64,000 bases of DNA from an uncultured Thermomicrobium sp. (GCA_938028665.1 CALIMB010000014.1:27939-91938), one strand, 5' to 3'. Counted from the first letter of the stretch, positions 26,105-36,144 are shown. Notes: a model not told the origin generated them from the letters alone. Made by a program: numbers and translations.

Positions 26105-27973
26105 ATGGTGAAGAAGGTAGCGACGCGGGGATTCCGCCAGCGCGAGTTGTTGCGTGAGCGTCTTGCTGCAGTCGAGGCTGCCCCAGGGGTCTATTTGATG
26201 AAGGACGCCCGCGGGGAAGTGATCTACGTCGGGAAAGCGACCTCGTTGCGGAGTCGCTTGCGCTCGTATTTCGGCTCGCAGGCTGGTATGGATGCCAAAA
26301 CGCGCGAGCTCGTCGAACAAGTTGCTGACTTTGAGGTGATTCGTACGGATACACCCACCGAAGCATTGATCCTTGAGAATGAGCTGATTAAACGGTATCG
26401 CCCGCGCTTCAACATCATGCTTCGCGACGACAAGACATACCCATTTATCCGCATTACCAATGAACCGTTCCCGCGAGTCATCGCGACACGGCGGGTTGTC
26501 CACGACGGTAGCCGTTACTTTGGACCCTACCCGAGTGCGGGAGCTGTCCACCGTACGCTCGATCTCTTGAAGCGGCTTTTCCCCTATCGTGCCTGCGACA
26601 TTGAGATCACTGGTCAGGCGACCCGTCCTTGCCTCTACTACCACATCGGGCGGTGTGTGGGGCCATGTATTGGAGCCGTCACGCGTGATGAATACCGCGC
26701 GGTGATTGAGAATGTGGTGCTTTTCCTGGAAGGTCGGGCAGATGATGTTATTAGGCGGCTTCGCCAGGAAATGGAGGCGGCGGCCGACCGGCTGGAGTTC
26801 GAACGAGCAGCACGCCTGCGCGACGAACTCCGGGCAATAGAGCACGTGCTGCAGCAGCAGAAGATCGTAACCGGCACTGACGAGTCATTCGATATCTTGG
26901 CGGTCGCACAGAGTGCCGGCGGTGATGCCTGCGTGCAGATCGCGTTCGTTCGCAACGGCAAGTTACTCGGCTCGGAGCATTACCTCATGACCGGAGCTCG
27001 AATTGACGATCCGCCGAGCGCGATTCTCACCTCATTTGTCCAACAATACTACGCACAAGCATCGAGTATCCCGCCCGAATTGGTGCTGCACTATCCGCTG
27101 GAGGAGATGGACACAATTGCTGCGTGGCTGAGCCAGCGCCGAGGTGGGCCGGTGGAACTTGGTGTCCCAACCGAAGGGCTTCGTCGCGAACTGATCGAAA
27201 TGATCACGAAGAGCGCTGTTCAGAACCTCGAGCAGCATCGGGTGCGCTGGCTGAATGACGAACAGCGCACAACGCTCGCGCTTGAGGAGCTGGCTGAAGC
27301 GCTCGCACTGGATCGTCTCCCGCGGCGCATTGAATGCTTCGACGTCTCCCAATTGCAAGGAACACACGTTGTTGCGAGCATGGTCGTATTCGAACACGGT
27401 AAGCCGAAGAAGAGCGACTATCGGAAGTTCCAGATTAAGTCGGTGGAGGGACAGGACGATTTTGCAGCCATCCGCGAAGCGGTGCTTCGGCGCTACCGCC
27501 GAGCCCTGAGTACTGAACAGACCGAGGCATGGCACGCGTTACCGGATCTTGTGCTGATCGATGGTGGTAAGGGACAGCTCCATGCGGCGCAGGCAGCGCT
27601 CGCCCAGCTTGGTTTGGATCTTCCGATTGCTGCATTAGCCAAAGAACATGAAGAACTGTTCCTCCCTGAGCGTAGTGAGCCGATCGTGTTACCGCGTGAC
27701 TCACAGGCGCTATTCCTAGTCCAGCGTGTTCGCGATGAGGCACACCGTTTCGCTATAACGTTCCATCGGACGCGCCGGACGCGAACTGCATTGCGCTCGG
27801 CGTTGGACGAGATTCCAGGAGTCGGTCCACGTCGGCGACGGGAGCTTCTACGACGCTTTGGGTCTGTAGAAGGGATCCGTCAGGCCAGCGCAGAAGAGAT
27901 CGCGACTGTGCCTGGCATCAGCCGTGCCCTCGCCGAACGGATTAAGAGTGAGCTGGGAGAAGGAGGGAACTGA
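26105..27973 (+). CDS. uvrC: Excinuclease ABC subunit C
   Basis: UvrC makes both incisions in nucleotide excision repair. The 622-residue protein has the GIY-YIG domain for the 3' cut (PGVYLMKDARGEVIYVGKA, about 25-45), a Cys cluster (CDIEIT, RPCLYYHIGRCVGPCIG), the UVR motif (AADRLEFERAARLRDELRAI), the RNase H-like domain for the 5' cut (CFDVSQLQGTHVVASMVVF and LIDGGKGQLHAA) and two C-terminal helix-hairpin-helix motifs (IPGVGPRRRRELLRRFG, VPGISRALAERI). It heads a run ending with tsaC four bases later. Confidence 0.97.
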   Translation: MVKKVATRGFRQRELLRERLAAVEAAPGVYLMKDARGEVIYVGKATSLRSRLRSYFGSQAGMDAKTRELVEQVADFEVIRTDTPTEALILENELIKRYRPRFNIMLRDDKTYPFIRITNEPFPRVIATRRVVHDGSRYFGPYPSAGAVHRTLDLLKRLFPYRACDIEITGQATRPCLYYHIGRCVGPCIGAVTRDEYRAVIENVVLFLEGRADDVIRRLRQEMEAAADRLEFERAARLRDELRAIEHVLQQQKIVTGTDESFDILAVAQSAGGDACVQIAFVRNGKLLGSEHYLMTGARIDDPPSAILTSFVQQYYAQASSIPPELVLHYPLEEMDTIAAWLSQRRGGPVELGVPTEGLRRELIEMITKSAVQNLEQHRVRWLNDEQRTTLALEELAEALALDRLPRRIECFDVSQLQGTHVVASMVVFEHGKPKKSDYRKFQIKSVEGQDDFAAIREAVLRRYRRALSTEQTEAWHALPDLVLIDGGKGQLHAAQAALAQLGLDLPIAALAKEHEELFLPERSEPIVLPRDSQALFLVQRVRDEAHRFAITFHRTRRTRTALRSALDEIPGVGPRRRRELLRRFGSVEGIRQASAEEIATVPGISRALAERIKSELGEGGN

Positions 27974-27976
27974 ACG

Positions 27977-28606
27977 GTGCGAGTCATTCGCGCAGAGGAA
28001 CCCGATGCCGTGAAGCAGGCAGCGCACGTGTTGCGTGAGGGTGGCCTTGTGGTCTTCCCAACCGACACCGTTTATGGAGTGGGTGCGGCAGTGGATCGAC
28101 CGGATGCTGTTGCGCGGCTGTTTGTGGTGAAGGGACGGCCGCTTGATCGGCCAATCCCGGTTCTGATCGCGGACACGGACCAACTGGAGCGGTTGGCAAG
28201 CGAGATCACGGAAGAGGTGCAGCTGCTCGCGCGCCGCTTTTGGCCAGGGGCCCTCACGATCGTTGTCCCGGCACAGTCGTGGTTACCAAGCGAAATCGTC
28301 CGGGATACGAAGGCGGTCGGTCTCCGTATGCCGGATCACCCAGTGGCGCTGGCAATCATTCGGGCCGCTCACGGAGCTGTGGCCACCACCTCGGCGAACC
28401 GCTCGGGCGAACCAGAAGCATGCACGGTTGACGAGGCAATTGCAGCGCTTGGCGACACGGTCGATCTCTATGTGGACGGAGGACGAACACCCGGTGGAGT
28501 TCCATCGACAGTTGTGGCGTTGGAGCAGGGAACGCTTCGTGTTTTCCGGCGAGGAGCACTGCCGCCTGAGGTGATTGAACAAACGTTACAAGAATATCAT
28601 CGCTAA
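27977..28606 (+). CDS. tsaC: L-threonylcarbamoyladenylate synthase
   Basis: This YrdC/Sua5-fold enzyme makes threonylcarbamoyl-AMP for the t6A37 modification of tRNAs. The 209-residue protein has VFPTDTVYGVGAAV, the KGRP motif (VVKGRPLDRPIPVLIA), RFWPGALTIVVPA and ATTSANRSGEPE. It lacks the C-terminal Sua5 domain, so it is of the short TsaC type. The GTG start has AGGAGG ten bases upstream, within the end of uvrC. Confidence 0.93.
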   Translation: MRVIRAEEPDAVKQAAHVLREGGLVVFPTDTVYGVGAAVDRPDAVARLFVVKGRPLDRPIPVLIADTDQLERLASEITEEVQLLARRFWPGALTIVVPAQSWLPSEIVRDTKAVGLRMPDHPVALAIIRAAHGAVATTSANRSGEPEACTVDEAIAALGDTVDLYVDGGRTPGGVPSTVVALEQGTLRVFRRGALPPEVIEQTLQEYHR

Positions 28607-28689
28607 TCTCTTGACGTCTCTAGTCGATGTGGCCAGACTGCCCTTAGTCGAGAAGCCGAGACGGGAAGTGGTGAGGGGTGGTTTGGACG

Positions 28690-29985
28690 ATGGTTTTCGA
28701 GGAGTGGATGCTCTTGATGGGGGCGGCTGGGGTACTGGCCGCAACTGGCGCGACACGATTGCGCCAGCACCAGCACGCGCTGCGTCGCATGGCAGCAACG
28801 TTGCAACTGACTGGACAAGGTCCGCGAGTGCTTATCCTCTCGGCGTCGATTGGTGGTGGACACAATGCGGCAGCGGCGGTACTCCGTGCGGAGCTCGAGC
28901 AGGCTGGATGCAGTGTTGTAGTACTCGACGGCTTTGCTACAGCTACCCCCTTACTTAGTCGTTACTTGGCGTGGGGGTACCCGGTACAACTTCGGTACAC
29001 CCCGTGGCTCTACGACTGGGAATTCTGGTCGTCGCACCGACGGCTCTTCGCAAAGATGTGGCGTCGCATGTACGCGACACTCAGTGGGGAAGCGTTTCGA
29101 ACACTGGTTGATCTCTTAGAGCCACAGCTTGTGATTTCGACCTATCCACTGGTCACTCAGGCACTCGGCGTGCTTCGTCGGAAAGGGATACTACAGGTTC
29201 CTGTGGTTGCAGTCATAACGGACTATGGTGTTCACCGATTGTGGACCGCCCCAGGCATAGACCTTCATCTTGTTCCCTCTCGGGTATCAGCTGCTCAGAT
29301 CGATGAAGCGACAGGAAGTGTTCGGATCATGCGGCCGCTGGTTCGCTCGGCATTTTGGGAGCCTCGGGATCGCGAGGTGGTACGGCGGCGGTACGGGTTT
29401 GCACCGAACGAGTTCGTCGCACTCATTGTCGCGGGCGCGTGGGGCATCGGACGTGTCGAGCTTATCGTCCGCGATGTGGTGGCGTGTGGGGTGCGCACCG
29501 TCGTCGTCTGCGGACGAAACCGCGAGCTGGCAGCGCGGCTCCAGAAGGAATATGCTGCACACCCGAGGGTGTGGATACTTGGCTGGACGGACGAACTTCC
29601 CGAGTTGATGGCTGCTGCAGACTGTCTTGTGCAAAATGCGGGCGGGCTGACCTGCCTAGAAGCGATTGCCAGCCGGCTTCCCATCATCATCTATCGACCC
29701 ATAACCGGGCATGGGGTTTTCAATGCGCTTACTATGGAGCGAGCGGGTGTGGCACGCTGGATTCGGAGTAGCACTGAACTCCGAGAAACTTTGGGACGGG
29801 CAGCGAACGGAAGCGTGCCGCTTCCCGTACCACAGATTGATGAGGAGGCTGTGCCAGCGATCACGGCGATTCTGGAGTTATGCGAAGGGCGGACCGAATA
29901 TCAGCGTCTACCAGTCGGCCGGTCGGAAATAGTGCTGAGTAGTGAGAAGCATATGATACTCGGTTCGGACGGGCATCGATGGTGA
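28690..29985 (+). CDS. GT28-family glycosyltransferase (MGDG synthase/UgtP-like)
   Basis: The 431-residue protein resembles processive diacylglycerol glycosyltransferases. An N-terminal hydrophobic segment is followed by the family loop VLILSASIGGGHNAAAAVL, STYPLVTQALGVL, the MGDG-synthase-like domain and the C-terminal donor site LVQNAGGLTCLEAIASRLPIIIY. It probably adds sugar to diacylglycerol at the inner membrane face. ATG 28690 is preferred; GTG 28678 is an alternative. It overlaps the next membrane-protein gene by seven bases. Confidence 0.82.
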   Translation: MVFEEWMLLMGAAGVLAATGATRLRQHQHALRRMAATLQLTGQGPRVLILSASIGGGHNAAAAVLRAELEQAGCSVVVLDGFATATPLLSRYLAWGYPVQLRYTPWLYDWEFWSSHRRLFAKMWRRMYATLSGEAFRTLVDLLEPQLVISTYPLVTQALGVLRRKGILQVPVVAVITDYGVHRLWTAPGIDLHLVPSRVSAAQIDEATGSVRIMRPLVRSAFWEPRDREVVRRRYGFAPNEFVALIVAGAWGIGRVELIVRDVVACGVRTVVVCGRNRELAARLQKEYAAHPRVWILGWTDELPELMAAADCLVQNAGGLTCLEAIASRLPIIIYRPITGHGVFNALTMERAGVARWIRSSTELRETLGRAANGSVPLPVPQIDEEAVPAITAILELCEGRTEYQRLPVGRSEIVLSSEKHMILGSDGHRW

Positions 29986-30836
29986 TGCGTCCGATTATCG
30001 CGCGAATGCTTGCGGGGAGTCTTCTCGGTGCTGGGCTCCTTGCTGGGCTAGCGTTTCTGGCGGCGAGGGAGCAGCCACCAATCGGTGCGGTGCCGCTTTT
30101 GGAGGCTGAAGGTCGCACATTCTGGCTCGCCGCCTTGGCTGTATGTGTGTTTGGAGCTGCTGTCTTCCAAGTGTTGGATCGCATTCCGCATGTCGCAGCT
30201 GCGACCGCACCGAGACGCGCAATCCGCTATGATCCGATGCCAGAGTGGCCGACAGGGTGGATCCTTCCGTTCGGGACGCTGGCTGCAGGCTCTTTGCTCT
30301 TGTGTGCTTATAACACTGCGTTCGCTGGAATGGCGGTGGTCCTGTTTGGTTTTATCGCGCTTCTGGTCGGGCAGCTAGCTCGACTAGCTCTCTACAGTGC
30401 TGAATCGAGGACTCGGACAGTTGGACGGGTGGCCCATACTGTCCTCCTGTACGGACTGGCGTTCGTTGCCTTCGCGATGGTTTATGTGCACAAGTTGCGA
30501 AGCTTGTACTCTGCTACCGCGATCTTCCTTCTTGCAGGGATCTTCCTGCTTCAGTTGACGGAAGGGGAAGATATCCAGCTTGACCGGCGGGTCCTGTATG
30601 CGATGGTGGGTGGGCTGGTGTTAGCTGAAGCAACGTGGGTGCTCAATTATTGGCCGGCCACAGGGTGGCTGGGTGGAGCGACGCTCCTTGCCGTTTTCCA
30701 TTTCTTGGCAGGCTTGGTACTTGCGCGAAGTGAGCGAACGCTGAGTTGGCGTACCGCTCTGGAGTACGGCACGATGTCCGCGATTGCCGTCGCCGTTATC
30801 GTCTGGGGAACGATTCGAATGCGAGGTGGATTGTGA
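29979..30836 (+). CDS. Polytopic membrane protein, unknown function
   Basis: The 285-residue protein has about eight hydrophobic segments, starting with MLAGSLLGAGLLAGLAFLAA and ending with TMSAIAVAVIVWGTIRMRGGL. No catalytic motif is visible. It starts inside the end of the glycosyltransferase gene and its TGA overlaps the GTG of the next gene, so the three are coupled. The neighbours suggest a link to glycolipid synthesis or the cell envelope, but this is only context. Confidence 0.7.
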   Translation: MVMRPIIARMLAGSLLGAGLLAGLAFLAAREQPPIGAVPLLEAEGRTFWLAALAVCVFGAAVFQVLDRIPHVAAATAPRRAIRYDPMPEWPTGWILPFGTLAAGSLLLCAYNTAFAGMAVVLFGFIALLVGQLARLALYSAESRTRTVGRVAHTVLLYGLAFVAFAMVYVHKLRSLYSATAIFLLAGIFLLQLTEGEDIQLDRRVLYAMVGGLVLAEATWVLNYWPATGWLGGATLLAVFHFLAGLVLARSERTLSWRTALEYGTMSAIAVAVIVWGTIRMRGGL

Positions 30837-31114
30837 CTCGTGCGGACGAGGCGGAACTGTACGAGCTGCTGATGGAAATGGATGCTTTAGAGGAGCTCCT
30901 CGAGGAACTCGAAGAGCGCGGACTTGGGTCCCTTGCTGATCTTGAGGAGCAGCTCGCAGGGGAACCGCACCATGAGGATTTGTGGGCACTCGCTCGGGAA
31001 CTGCGGACTCGGGGGATTGGTTCACCAGCGGATATCGAGCAGAAACTTGCGGAGCTAGAGCAGCAAATCGAGGAGTTGGGAGCACCAGATTCTGACTGGG
31101 CTCAGCCGAATTAA
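30833..31114 (+). CDS. Small acidic helical protein with two internal repeats
   Basis: The 93-residue protein is strongly acidic and predicted helical or coiled coil (YELLMEMDALEELLEELEE). It holds two related units: ERGLGSLADLEEQLAG and TRGIGSPADIEQKLAELEQQ. I do not recognise the family. The start is the GTG at 30833, which overlaps the stop of the preceding membrane protein. It may act as a partner of that protein or of the glycosyltransferase. Confidence 0.65.
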   Translation: MTRADEAELYELLMEMDALEELLEELEERGLGSLADLEEQLAGEPHHEDLWALARELRTRGIGSPADIEQKLAELEQQIEELGAPDSDWAQPN

Positions 31115-31130
31115 CGCGTGGACAGGAAGG

Positions 31131-32483
31131 ATGGAAAGTCTCTTCCCGGCGCCTCAGCGCAAATCGCAGCGACAAGTTGCTCCATTAGCAGAGCGGATGC
31201 GCCCACGCTCACTCGATGAGTTTGTGGGGCAGGAGCATCTGGTCGGTCCGGAATCCGTACTACGTACGATGATCGAGCAGGATCGGCTTGTCTCGCTTCT
31301 CCTCTGGGGTCCACCCGGCTGCGGTAAGACGACACTTGCGCGTCTCATCGCGGAGCAAGCGCGGGCCAGGGTTATCTCACTTTCTGCAGTCAGTGCGACG
31401 GTCGCTGACATTCGTCGAGCTGTGCAAGAGGCGCACGAGCGACTGGCTCGCTACGGCCAACGGACAATTGTCTTTGTTGACGAAATCCATCGTTTCAATC
31501 GAGCACAACAAGACGCACTGTTACCAGCTGTGGAAGACGGTACCATCGTCTTCATTGGGGCGACAACGGAAAATCCTTCGTTTGAAGTGAATGCACCGCT
31601 TCTCTCTCGCTGTCACGTGGTAGTGCTGGAGCCGCTCTCCGACGAAGCCATCCGGACGCTTGTGGTACGAGCGTTGGCTGATCACGAGCGTGGTCTTGGA
31701 GAGTTGAATCTTCGCATCGAACCAGCGGCACTCGAACTCCTTGTCAACTTGGCGAACGGTGATGCACGGAGGGCACTCAACACACTCGAACTAGCAGCTA
31801 CGGCGACTCGAAATGGAATCATCACCCCAGAGGTTGTGCGCCGTGCTGCAATGCGACGAGCGAGTGTCTATGACCGCGCGGGAGACGCACACTACGATGC
31901 AATCTCAGCCTTGCATAAGTCGATCCGCGGTTCAGATCCAGACGCGAGCTTGTACTGGTTGGCGCGTATGCTCGAGCACGGTGAGGATCCACTGTATATT
32001 GCGCGTCGCCTGGTTCGGGTAGCGACTGAGGATGTTGGGCTCGCAGATCCCCACGCACTCGTCGTTGCTGTTGCGGCCCAGCAGGCTGTGCACTTTGTTG
32101 GCATGCCCGAAGGTGCTTTGGCTCTCGCTGAGGCAGCGGTGTATCTGGCGCTCGCTCCGAAGAGCAACGCGCTCTACCGCGCCTATAGTGCTGCCTGCCA
32201 GGATGTGGTCGAGTCTCGGAATGATCCGGTACCGCTCCACTTGCGCAATGCGCCGACCAAGCTTCTGCGAGAACTTGGCTGGGGAGCAGGCTATCAGTAT
32301 CCCCATGAGGAGCCGGACGCAATCGGGCGGCAAGAGTACTTACCGCAGCGTCTGCGGGGTCGCCGCTACTACGAGCCGACAGACCGTGGTTGGGAAGCTC
32401 GGCTCAGGGAGCGCTTAGCAGCTATCCGTGCAGGTCGTGGGACCGGTTCACCAAGCTTGCGTTCAGCAGAGGGGCAGGAGTGA
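31131..32483 (+). CDS. rarA: Replication-associated recombination ATPase RarA (MgsA)
   Basis: RarA is a clamp-loader-like AAA+ ATPase that acts at stalled replication forks. The 450-residue protein has the family start [21 protein letters not shown], Walker [12 protein letters not shown] (about 60-70), Walker [21 protein letters not shown], sensor 1 [14 protein letters not shown] and the C-terminal tetramer domain ([19 protein letters not shown]). AGGAAGG lies directly before the ATG. It overlaps rph by four bases. Confidence 0.94.
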   Translation: MESLFPAPQRKSQRQVAPLAERMRPRSLDEFVGQEHLVGPESVLRTMIEQDRLVSLLLWGPPGCGKTTLARLIAEQARARVISLSAVSATVADIRRAVQEAHERLARYGQRTIVFVDEIHRFNRAQQDALLPAVEDGTIVFIGATTENPSFEVNAPLLSRCHVVVLEPLSDEAIRTLVVRALADHERGLGELNLRIEPAALELLVNLANGDARRALNTLELAATATRNGIITPEVVRRAAMRRASVYDRAGDAHYDAISALHKSIRGSDPDASLYWLARMLEHGEDPLYIARRLVRVATEDVGLADPHALVVAVAAQQAVHFVGMPEGALALAEAAVYLALAPKSNALYRAYSAACQDVVESRNDPVPLHLRNAPTKLLRELGWGAGYQYPHEEPDAIGRQEYLPQRLRGRRYYEPTDRGWEARLRERLAAIRAGRGTGSPSLRSAEGQE

Positions 32484-33211
32484 ACGAGGCAACGTTGCCA
32501 GTTCGACAAGATCGCGCCAACGACGAGCTCCGACCGGTGGAGATCATTCCAAATTACATTCCGTATGCTGAGGGCTCAGCACTCATCATGCTCGGCGGCA
32601 CGCATGTGCTCTGTGCTGCGACGGTTGAGGAGCGTGTCCCGGGTTTTCTGGCTGGGAGCGGACAGGGCTGGATCACTGCTGAGTATGGAATGCTGCCGCG
32701 TAGCGGACGCGAGCGAATTCCCCGTGAGCGAGCCGGCCCGGGCGGTCGGACGGCCGAAATCCAGCGACTGATCGGACGATCTCTGCGCGCAGCGGTTGAT
32801 CTTTCGGCACTCGGCGAGCGGACGATCATTATCGACTGTGATGTCATTCGGGCTGATGGTGGGACCAGGACGGCGGCTATCACGGGCGGGTGGGTCGCGT
32901 TATATCTGGCACTCGAGCGACTCGTTGGCGCCGGGCAACTTGTCGTACTACCGATCGTCCGGCAAGTCGCGGCGGTCAGCGTTGGAATTGTTCATGGCGA
33001 GCCGCGACTCGACCTCGAGTATGCCGAGGACAGCAGTGCCGAAGTGGACATGAACGTTGTGATGACAGACCGCGGCGAGTTTGTCGAGTTGCAGGGCACC
33101 GCAGAGGGGCAGCCGTTCGGCCGGGAGTGTCTTGACCAGCTACTGGAGCTTGCTGAGCGCGGGATCAGCGAGTTGATGGTCGCACAGCGGCGCGCACTCC
33201 AGCTCGGTTGA
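32480..33211 (+). CDS. rph: Ribonuclease PH
   Basis: RNase PH trims tRNA 3' ends by phosphorolysis. The 243-residue protein has [16 protein letters not shown], the phosphate-binding region [38 protein letters not shown] and [21 protein letters not shown] chose the GTG at 32480, which overlaps the rarA stop; a long frame further upstream is a shadow of rarA. Confidence 0.95.
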   Translation: MNEATLPVRQDRANDELRPVEIIPNYIPYAEGSALIMLGGTHVLCAATVEERVPGFLAGSGQGWITAEYGMLPRSGRERIPRERAGPGGRTAEIQRLIGRSLRAAVDLSALGERTIIIDCDVIRADGGTRTAAITGGWVALYLALERLVGAGQLVVLPIVRQVAAVSVGIVHGEPRLDLEYAEDSSAEVDMNVVMTDRGEFVELQGTAEGQPFGRECLDQLLELAERGISELMVAQRRALQLG

Positions 33212-33216
33212 CGACG

Positions 33217-33825
33217 TCAGCTTTCGATTTCAAGGTGTTCCTTCGTGCTTGGCACTTGTCCGGCAATCCGCGGATCCTGCGCGGTGGCAACGTCAAGTGC
33301 CCGGGCTAACGCTTTGAAGACCGCCTCAATTTGATGGTGTGTGTTCTGGCCGTAAAGCTGAACGATATGAATCGTGATACGGGCTTCGCGAGCCAGTGTC
33401 TCCAAAAAGTGGCGCACGAGGTCACACTCGAGTTGCCCGATGGCGCCGGCTGGGAAGGGATCACGGTGGATAAAAACGCCGCGACCACTCAGGTCGATGG
33501 CAATGTGCGCAAGTGCCTCGTCCATTGGCACAGCAGCGTCACCCATGCGTCGGAGACCGCGCCAGTCGCCGAGCGCCCGGCGTAGTGCTTGGCCAAGGCA
33601 AATGGCGATGTCTTCGACCGTGTGGTGCGCATCCACGTGCAAGTCACCGCGCGCCTGTACTGTGAGATCGAAGCGTCCGTGTCGCGCGAAGAGGGTCAGA
33701 AAATGATCCAGTGCCCCGATGCCAGTCTCGATACTCGCCTGCCCTGTTCCATCGATAGTCAGCGTCAGGGCAATGGCCGTCTCGGCGGTTGTGCGCTCGA
33801 CACGCGCTCGTCGCTGTTCAGTCAT
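33217..33825 (-). CDS. hisB: Imidazoleglycerol-phosphate dehydratase
   Basis: This 202-residue monofunctional IGP dehydratase carries out the sixth step of histidine synthesis. The metal-binding motifs are DHFLTLFARHGRFDL, DAHHTVEDIAICLG, HFLETLAREARITIH and NTHHQIEAVFKALARAL. It follows hisC by 21 bases and ends five bases from convergent rph. The other his genes are not in this window. Confidence 0.96.
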   Translation of the reverse strand: MTEQRRARVERTTAETAIALTLTIDGTGQASIETGIGALDHFLTLFARHGRFDLTVQARGDLHVDAHHTVEDIAICLGQALRRALGDWRGLRRMGDAAVPMDEALAHIAIDLSGRGVFIHRDPFPAGAIGQLECDLVRHFLETLAREARITIHIVQLYGQNTHHQIEAVFKALARALDVATAQDPRIAGQVPSTKEHLEIES

Positions 33826-33846
33826 CCGTTCATTCCTCCCGTCTTT

Positions 33847-34932
33847 TTAGAATTCGTCGAGCGCAGCCAGGATGCGATCCGTGTGCTCAGGGGTACCGAC
33901 TGTGATGCGGAGGTAATCGCGAAGCCACTCGTCGTCATAACGGCGGACAACGATTGCCGAGCGGAGCAGGTGCGCATGAAGCTCGTGGGCACGGCCGTCG
34001 TGGATGCGGCAGAGAATGAAATTCCCGTGCGAGGGGAACGGTGTCAAGAATGAGTAGCGACGCAGTGCCCGGTAGAGCCGACCACGCTCGAGACGAATCT
34101 GCATCACTCGCTGCATGAGCCAGGAACGGTCTTCCAGTGCAGCTGCGACTGCTGCCTGTGCAACAGCGCTCACATTGAATGGTTGCTTGACACGCCATAG
34201 CGCTGTCTTGAGGCGAAGCGGAAAGATGCCGTACCCAATCCGCAGGCCTGCGAGACCTGCCCACTTACTGAAGGTACGCAAGATGACGAGGTTGTCGTAC
34301 TGATCTGCAAACTGCTGCAGCGTCTGACCAGCGAACTCGTAATAGGCCTCATCCAAGATGACTAGTATTCCTGTGCGCAGGATCCGCGTGAGTTGCTGTG
34401 GTGTGACCAGGTTGCCAGTTGGATTGTTGGGCGAGGCAAGGAAGATAAGCTTGGTACGTGAGGAGACCGCGGCTTCGATTGCGTCAACGTCGAGGTCGAA
34501 CTGGGGTGTGCGTGGCACCGTCACAACGTGGGCGCCGAACAGGGGCGGTCGTGACAGGTAGACGCCGAAGCTTGGTACAGGAACGATGACCTCGTCGCCA
34601 GGCTCGATGGTAGCGAGCAACAGGAGATCGATCAGTTCGTCTGATCCGTTGCCGAGCAAAATGCGCTCGGCCGGAGCTCCGGTGTAGGCTGCAAGTGCTG
34701 CTCGCGCGCGTCGCTGATCGGGGTCAGGGTACAGATGCAAGTCGGTGAGCGAGGCCAACGTTGCAATGACCGAAGGTGGTGGTCCGTAGGGATTCTCATT
34801 CGCGTCCAACTTGGCGACAAATTCTGGCGGTACACCCAAGCGTTCAGCAATCGCCTCGCGGCTTTCAACTGGCAGATACTCAACTATGTTTTCTGCGCTT
34901 GTTCTCACGTGTACCGAGCTTTTTGCTTCCAC
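33847..34932 (-). CDS. hisC: Histidinol-phosphate aminotransferase
   Basis: This PLP enzyme makes histidinol phosphate and glutamate. The 361-residue protein has DANENPYGPPPSV, GNGSDELIDLLLLA, SPNNPTGN, LDEAYYEFAG and the PLP lysine in RTFSKWAGLAGLRIGYG. I chose the GTG at 34932 because GGAGG lies five bases upstream; two in-frame ATGs further up lack one. It is divergent from the DD-peptidase gene, with 48 bases between them. Confidence 0.94.
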   Translation of the reverse strand: MEAKSSVHVRTSAENIVEYLPVESREAIAERLGVPPEFVAKLDANENPYGPPPSVIATLASLTDLHLYPDPDQRRARAALAAYTGAPAERILLGNGSDELIDLLLLATIEPGDEVIVPVPSFGVYLSRPPLFGAHVVTVPRTPQFDLDVDAIEAAVSSRTKLIFLASPNNPTGNLVTPQQLTRILRTGILVILDEAYYEFAGQTLQQFADQYDNLVILRTFSKWAGLAGLRIGYGIFPLRLKTALWRVKQPFNVSAVAQAAVAAALEDRSWLMQRVMQIRLERGRLYRALRRYSFLTPFPSHGNFILCRIHDGRAHELHAHLLRSAIVVRRYDDEWLRDYLRITVGTPEHTDRILAALDEF

Positions 34933-34980
34933 ACTTGCCTCCTCTCTTGCAATCATGCCTGGCCGGAAGAGTATCCTCGG

Positions 34981-36141
34981 GTGCCACCCGCTTGCCAAGC
35001 GGTGAGACGTGTCGTGCTCTCCATTGTGTTCGCCTTCGCGCTCCTCCCGTGGGCCGTCGCGGGGGTGACTGCTGCCCCAGACAGATCGCTTGGTGCAGCC
35101 AGAAGCGCTGCAACGCAGCTAACCGATACCCCAGTAGTCACAGCCCGTGCCAGCTTCGTTGTCGATATCACAGCTGGAGTAGCATTGTGGTCGGATGATG
35201 CCGACGCGCGGCTTCCCCCGGCAAGTACAACGAAGATCATCACCGCGTTGACTGTACGCCGCGTGCTTGCTCCAGACGAGTGGGTGATAGTCGAGCCGGG
35301 TGACCTGGTGGACCGGATGATCTACTCGAATGCTGGCCTCCAAGTTGGTGATCGGCTTCAAGTTCGAGACCTGCTTGCTGCACTCCTAGTTGCCTCGGCC
35401 GGAGACGCAGCCCTGGCGTTAGCGCGTGTCGGTGGCCAGCGGATCGCGGTAGGTGAGGAGGATGCGCGAGCTGCGTTTGTCGCTGCGATGAATGAGGAAG
35501 CGCGTCGCATTGGGCTTCGTTCCTCAGTCTTTGTCACGCCAGATGGTCGCGATGTGCCTGGACAAGTAGCGACTGCCCGTGACCTGGCGATCGCTGCTCA
35601 GCATCTTCTGTCTGATCCATTGCTCGCGGAGCTCGTCGCGGCTCCGTCCATTGAGATCGAAATCGAGGGTCCTCAAGCACGGAAGGTCACGCTCGCGAAT
35701 ACAAACCAGCTTCTGGCTGCCTCCGACGTGATCGGTGTGAAGACCGGGACAAGTCCTGCTGCAGGTCAATGCTTAGTGGCTGCTGTTCGTCGCGGCCATA
35801 ACATCGTTGTGCTCGTGATTCTCGGAAGTCAGGATCGGTATGCTGATGCATCTGTGCTTCTCAGCTGGCTTGATCAACACTATCGCTGGCTGACGCTCGA
35901 CGGAAGTACCTTTCCTGAGCTTGCGGTGCTAAGGAGGTTCCGCATCGTTCCAGCGCTGACGCCAACTATCGTCATACCTGCTGACCGTGCGCCAGAGGTT
36001 AAACTTGACGTCACCTATCGCCCGGCTGCATGGGGAACCGTTGGTACGGTACGATTGCGCATTGGGATCGTCGACCTGCTCGCTGTGCCGCTGGTTCGCG
36101 TTGACCAGCTTGGCAACATGCCGAGCAGCGAGCGAGCGTGA
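34981..36141 (+). CDS. D-alanyl-D-alanine carboxypeptidase-like protein with altered SxN motif
   Basis: This exported penicillin-binding-protein-type enzyme would trim peptidoglycan stem peptides. A signal peptide (VVLSIVFAFALLPWAVAGVTA) is followed by the S11 peptidase domain: SxxK in PPASTTKIITAL and KTG in VIGVKTGTSPAAG. At the second motif, where the family has SGN, the sequence reads SAGD (VASAGDAALAL). A beta-rich C-terminal domain follows, as in PBP5-type enzymes. GTG 34981 with GGAAGA upstream is preferred, GTG 35002 possible. Confidence 0.82.
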   Translation: MPPACQAVRRVVLSIVFAFALLPWAVAGVTAAPDRSLGAARSAATQLTDTPVVTARASFVVDITAGVALWSDDADARLPPASTTKIITALTVRRVLAPDEWVIVEPGDLVDRMIYSNAGLQVGDRLQVRDLLAALLVASAGDAALALARVGGQRIAVGEEDARAAFVAAMNEEARRIGLRSSVFVTPDGRDVPGQVATARDLAIAAQHLLSDPLLAELVAAPSIEIEIEGPQARKVTLANTNQLLAASDVIGVKTGTSPAAGQCLVAAVRRGHNIVVLVILGSQDRYADASVLLSWLDQHYRWLTLDGSTFPELAVLRRFRIVPALTPTIVIPADRAPEVKLDVTYRPAAWGTVGTVRLRIGIVDLLAVPLVRVDQLGNMPSSERA

Positions 36142-36144
36142 ACG

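Noticed and set aside
25713..26366. 217-codon minus-strand ORF across the uvrC start
   Set aside because: It is antisense to uvrC and to the zinc-ribbon ORF, is Ser/Arg/Pro-rich and has no start signal.
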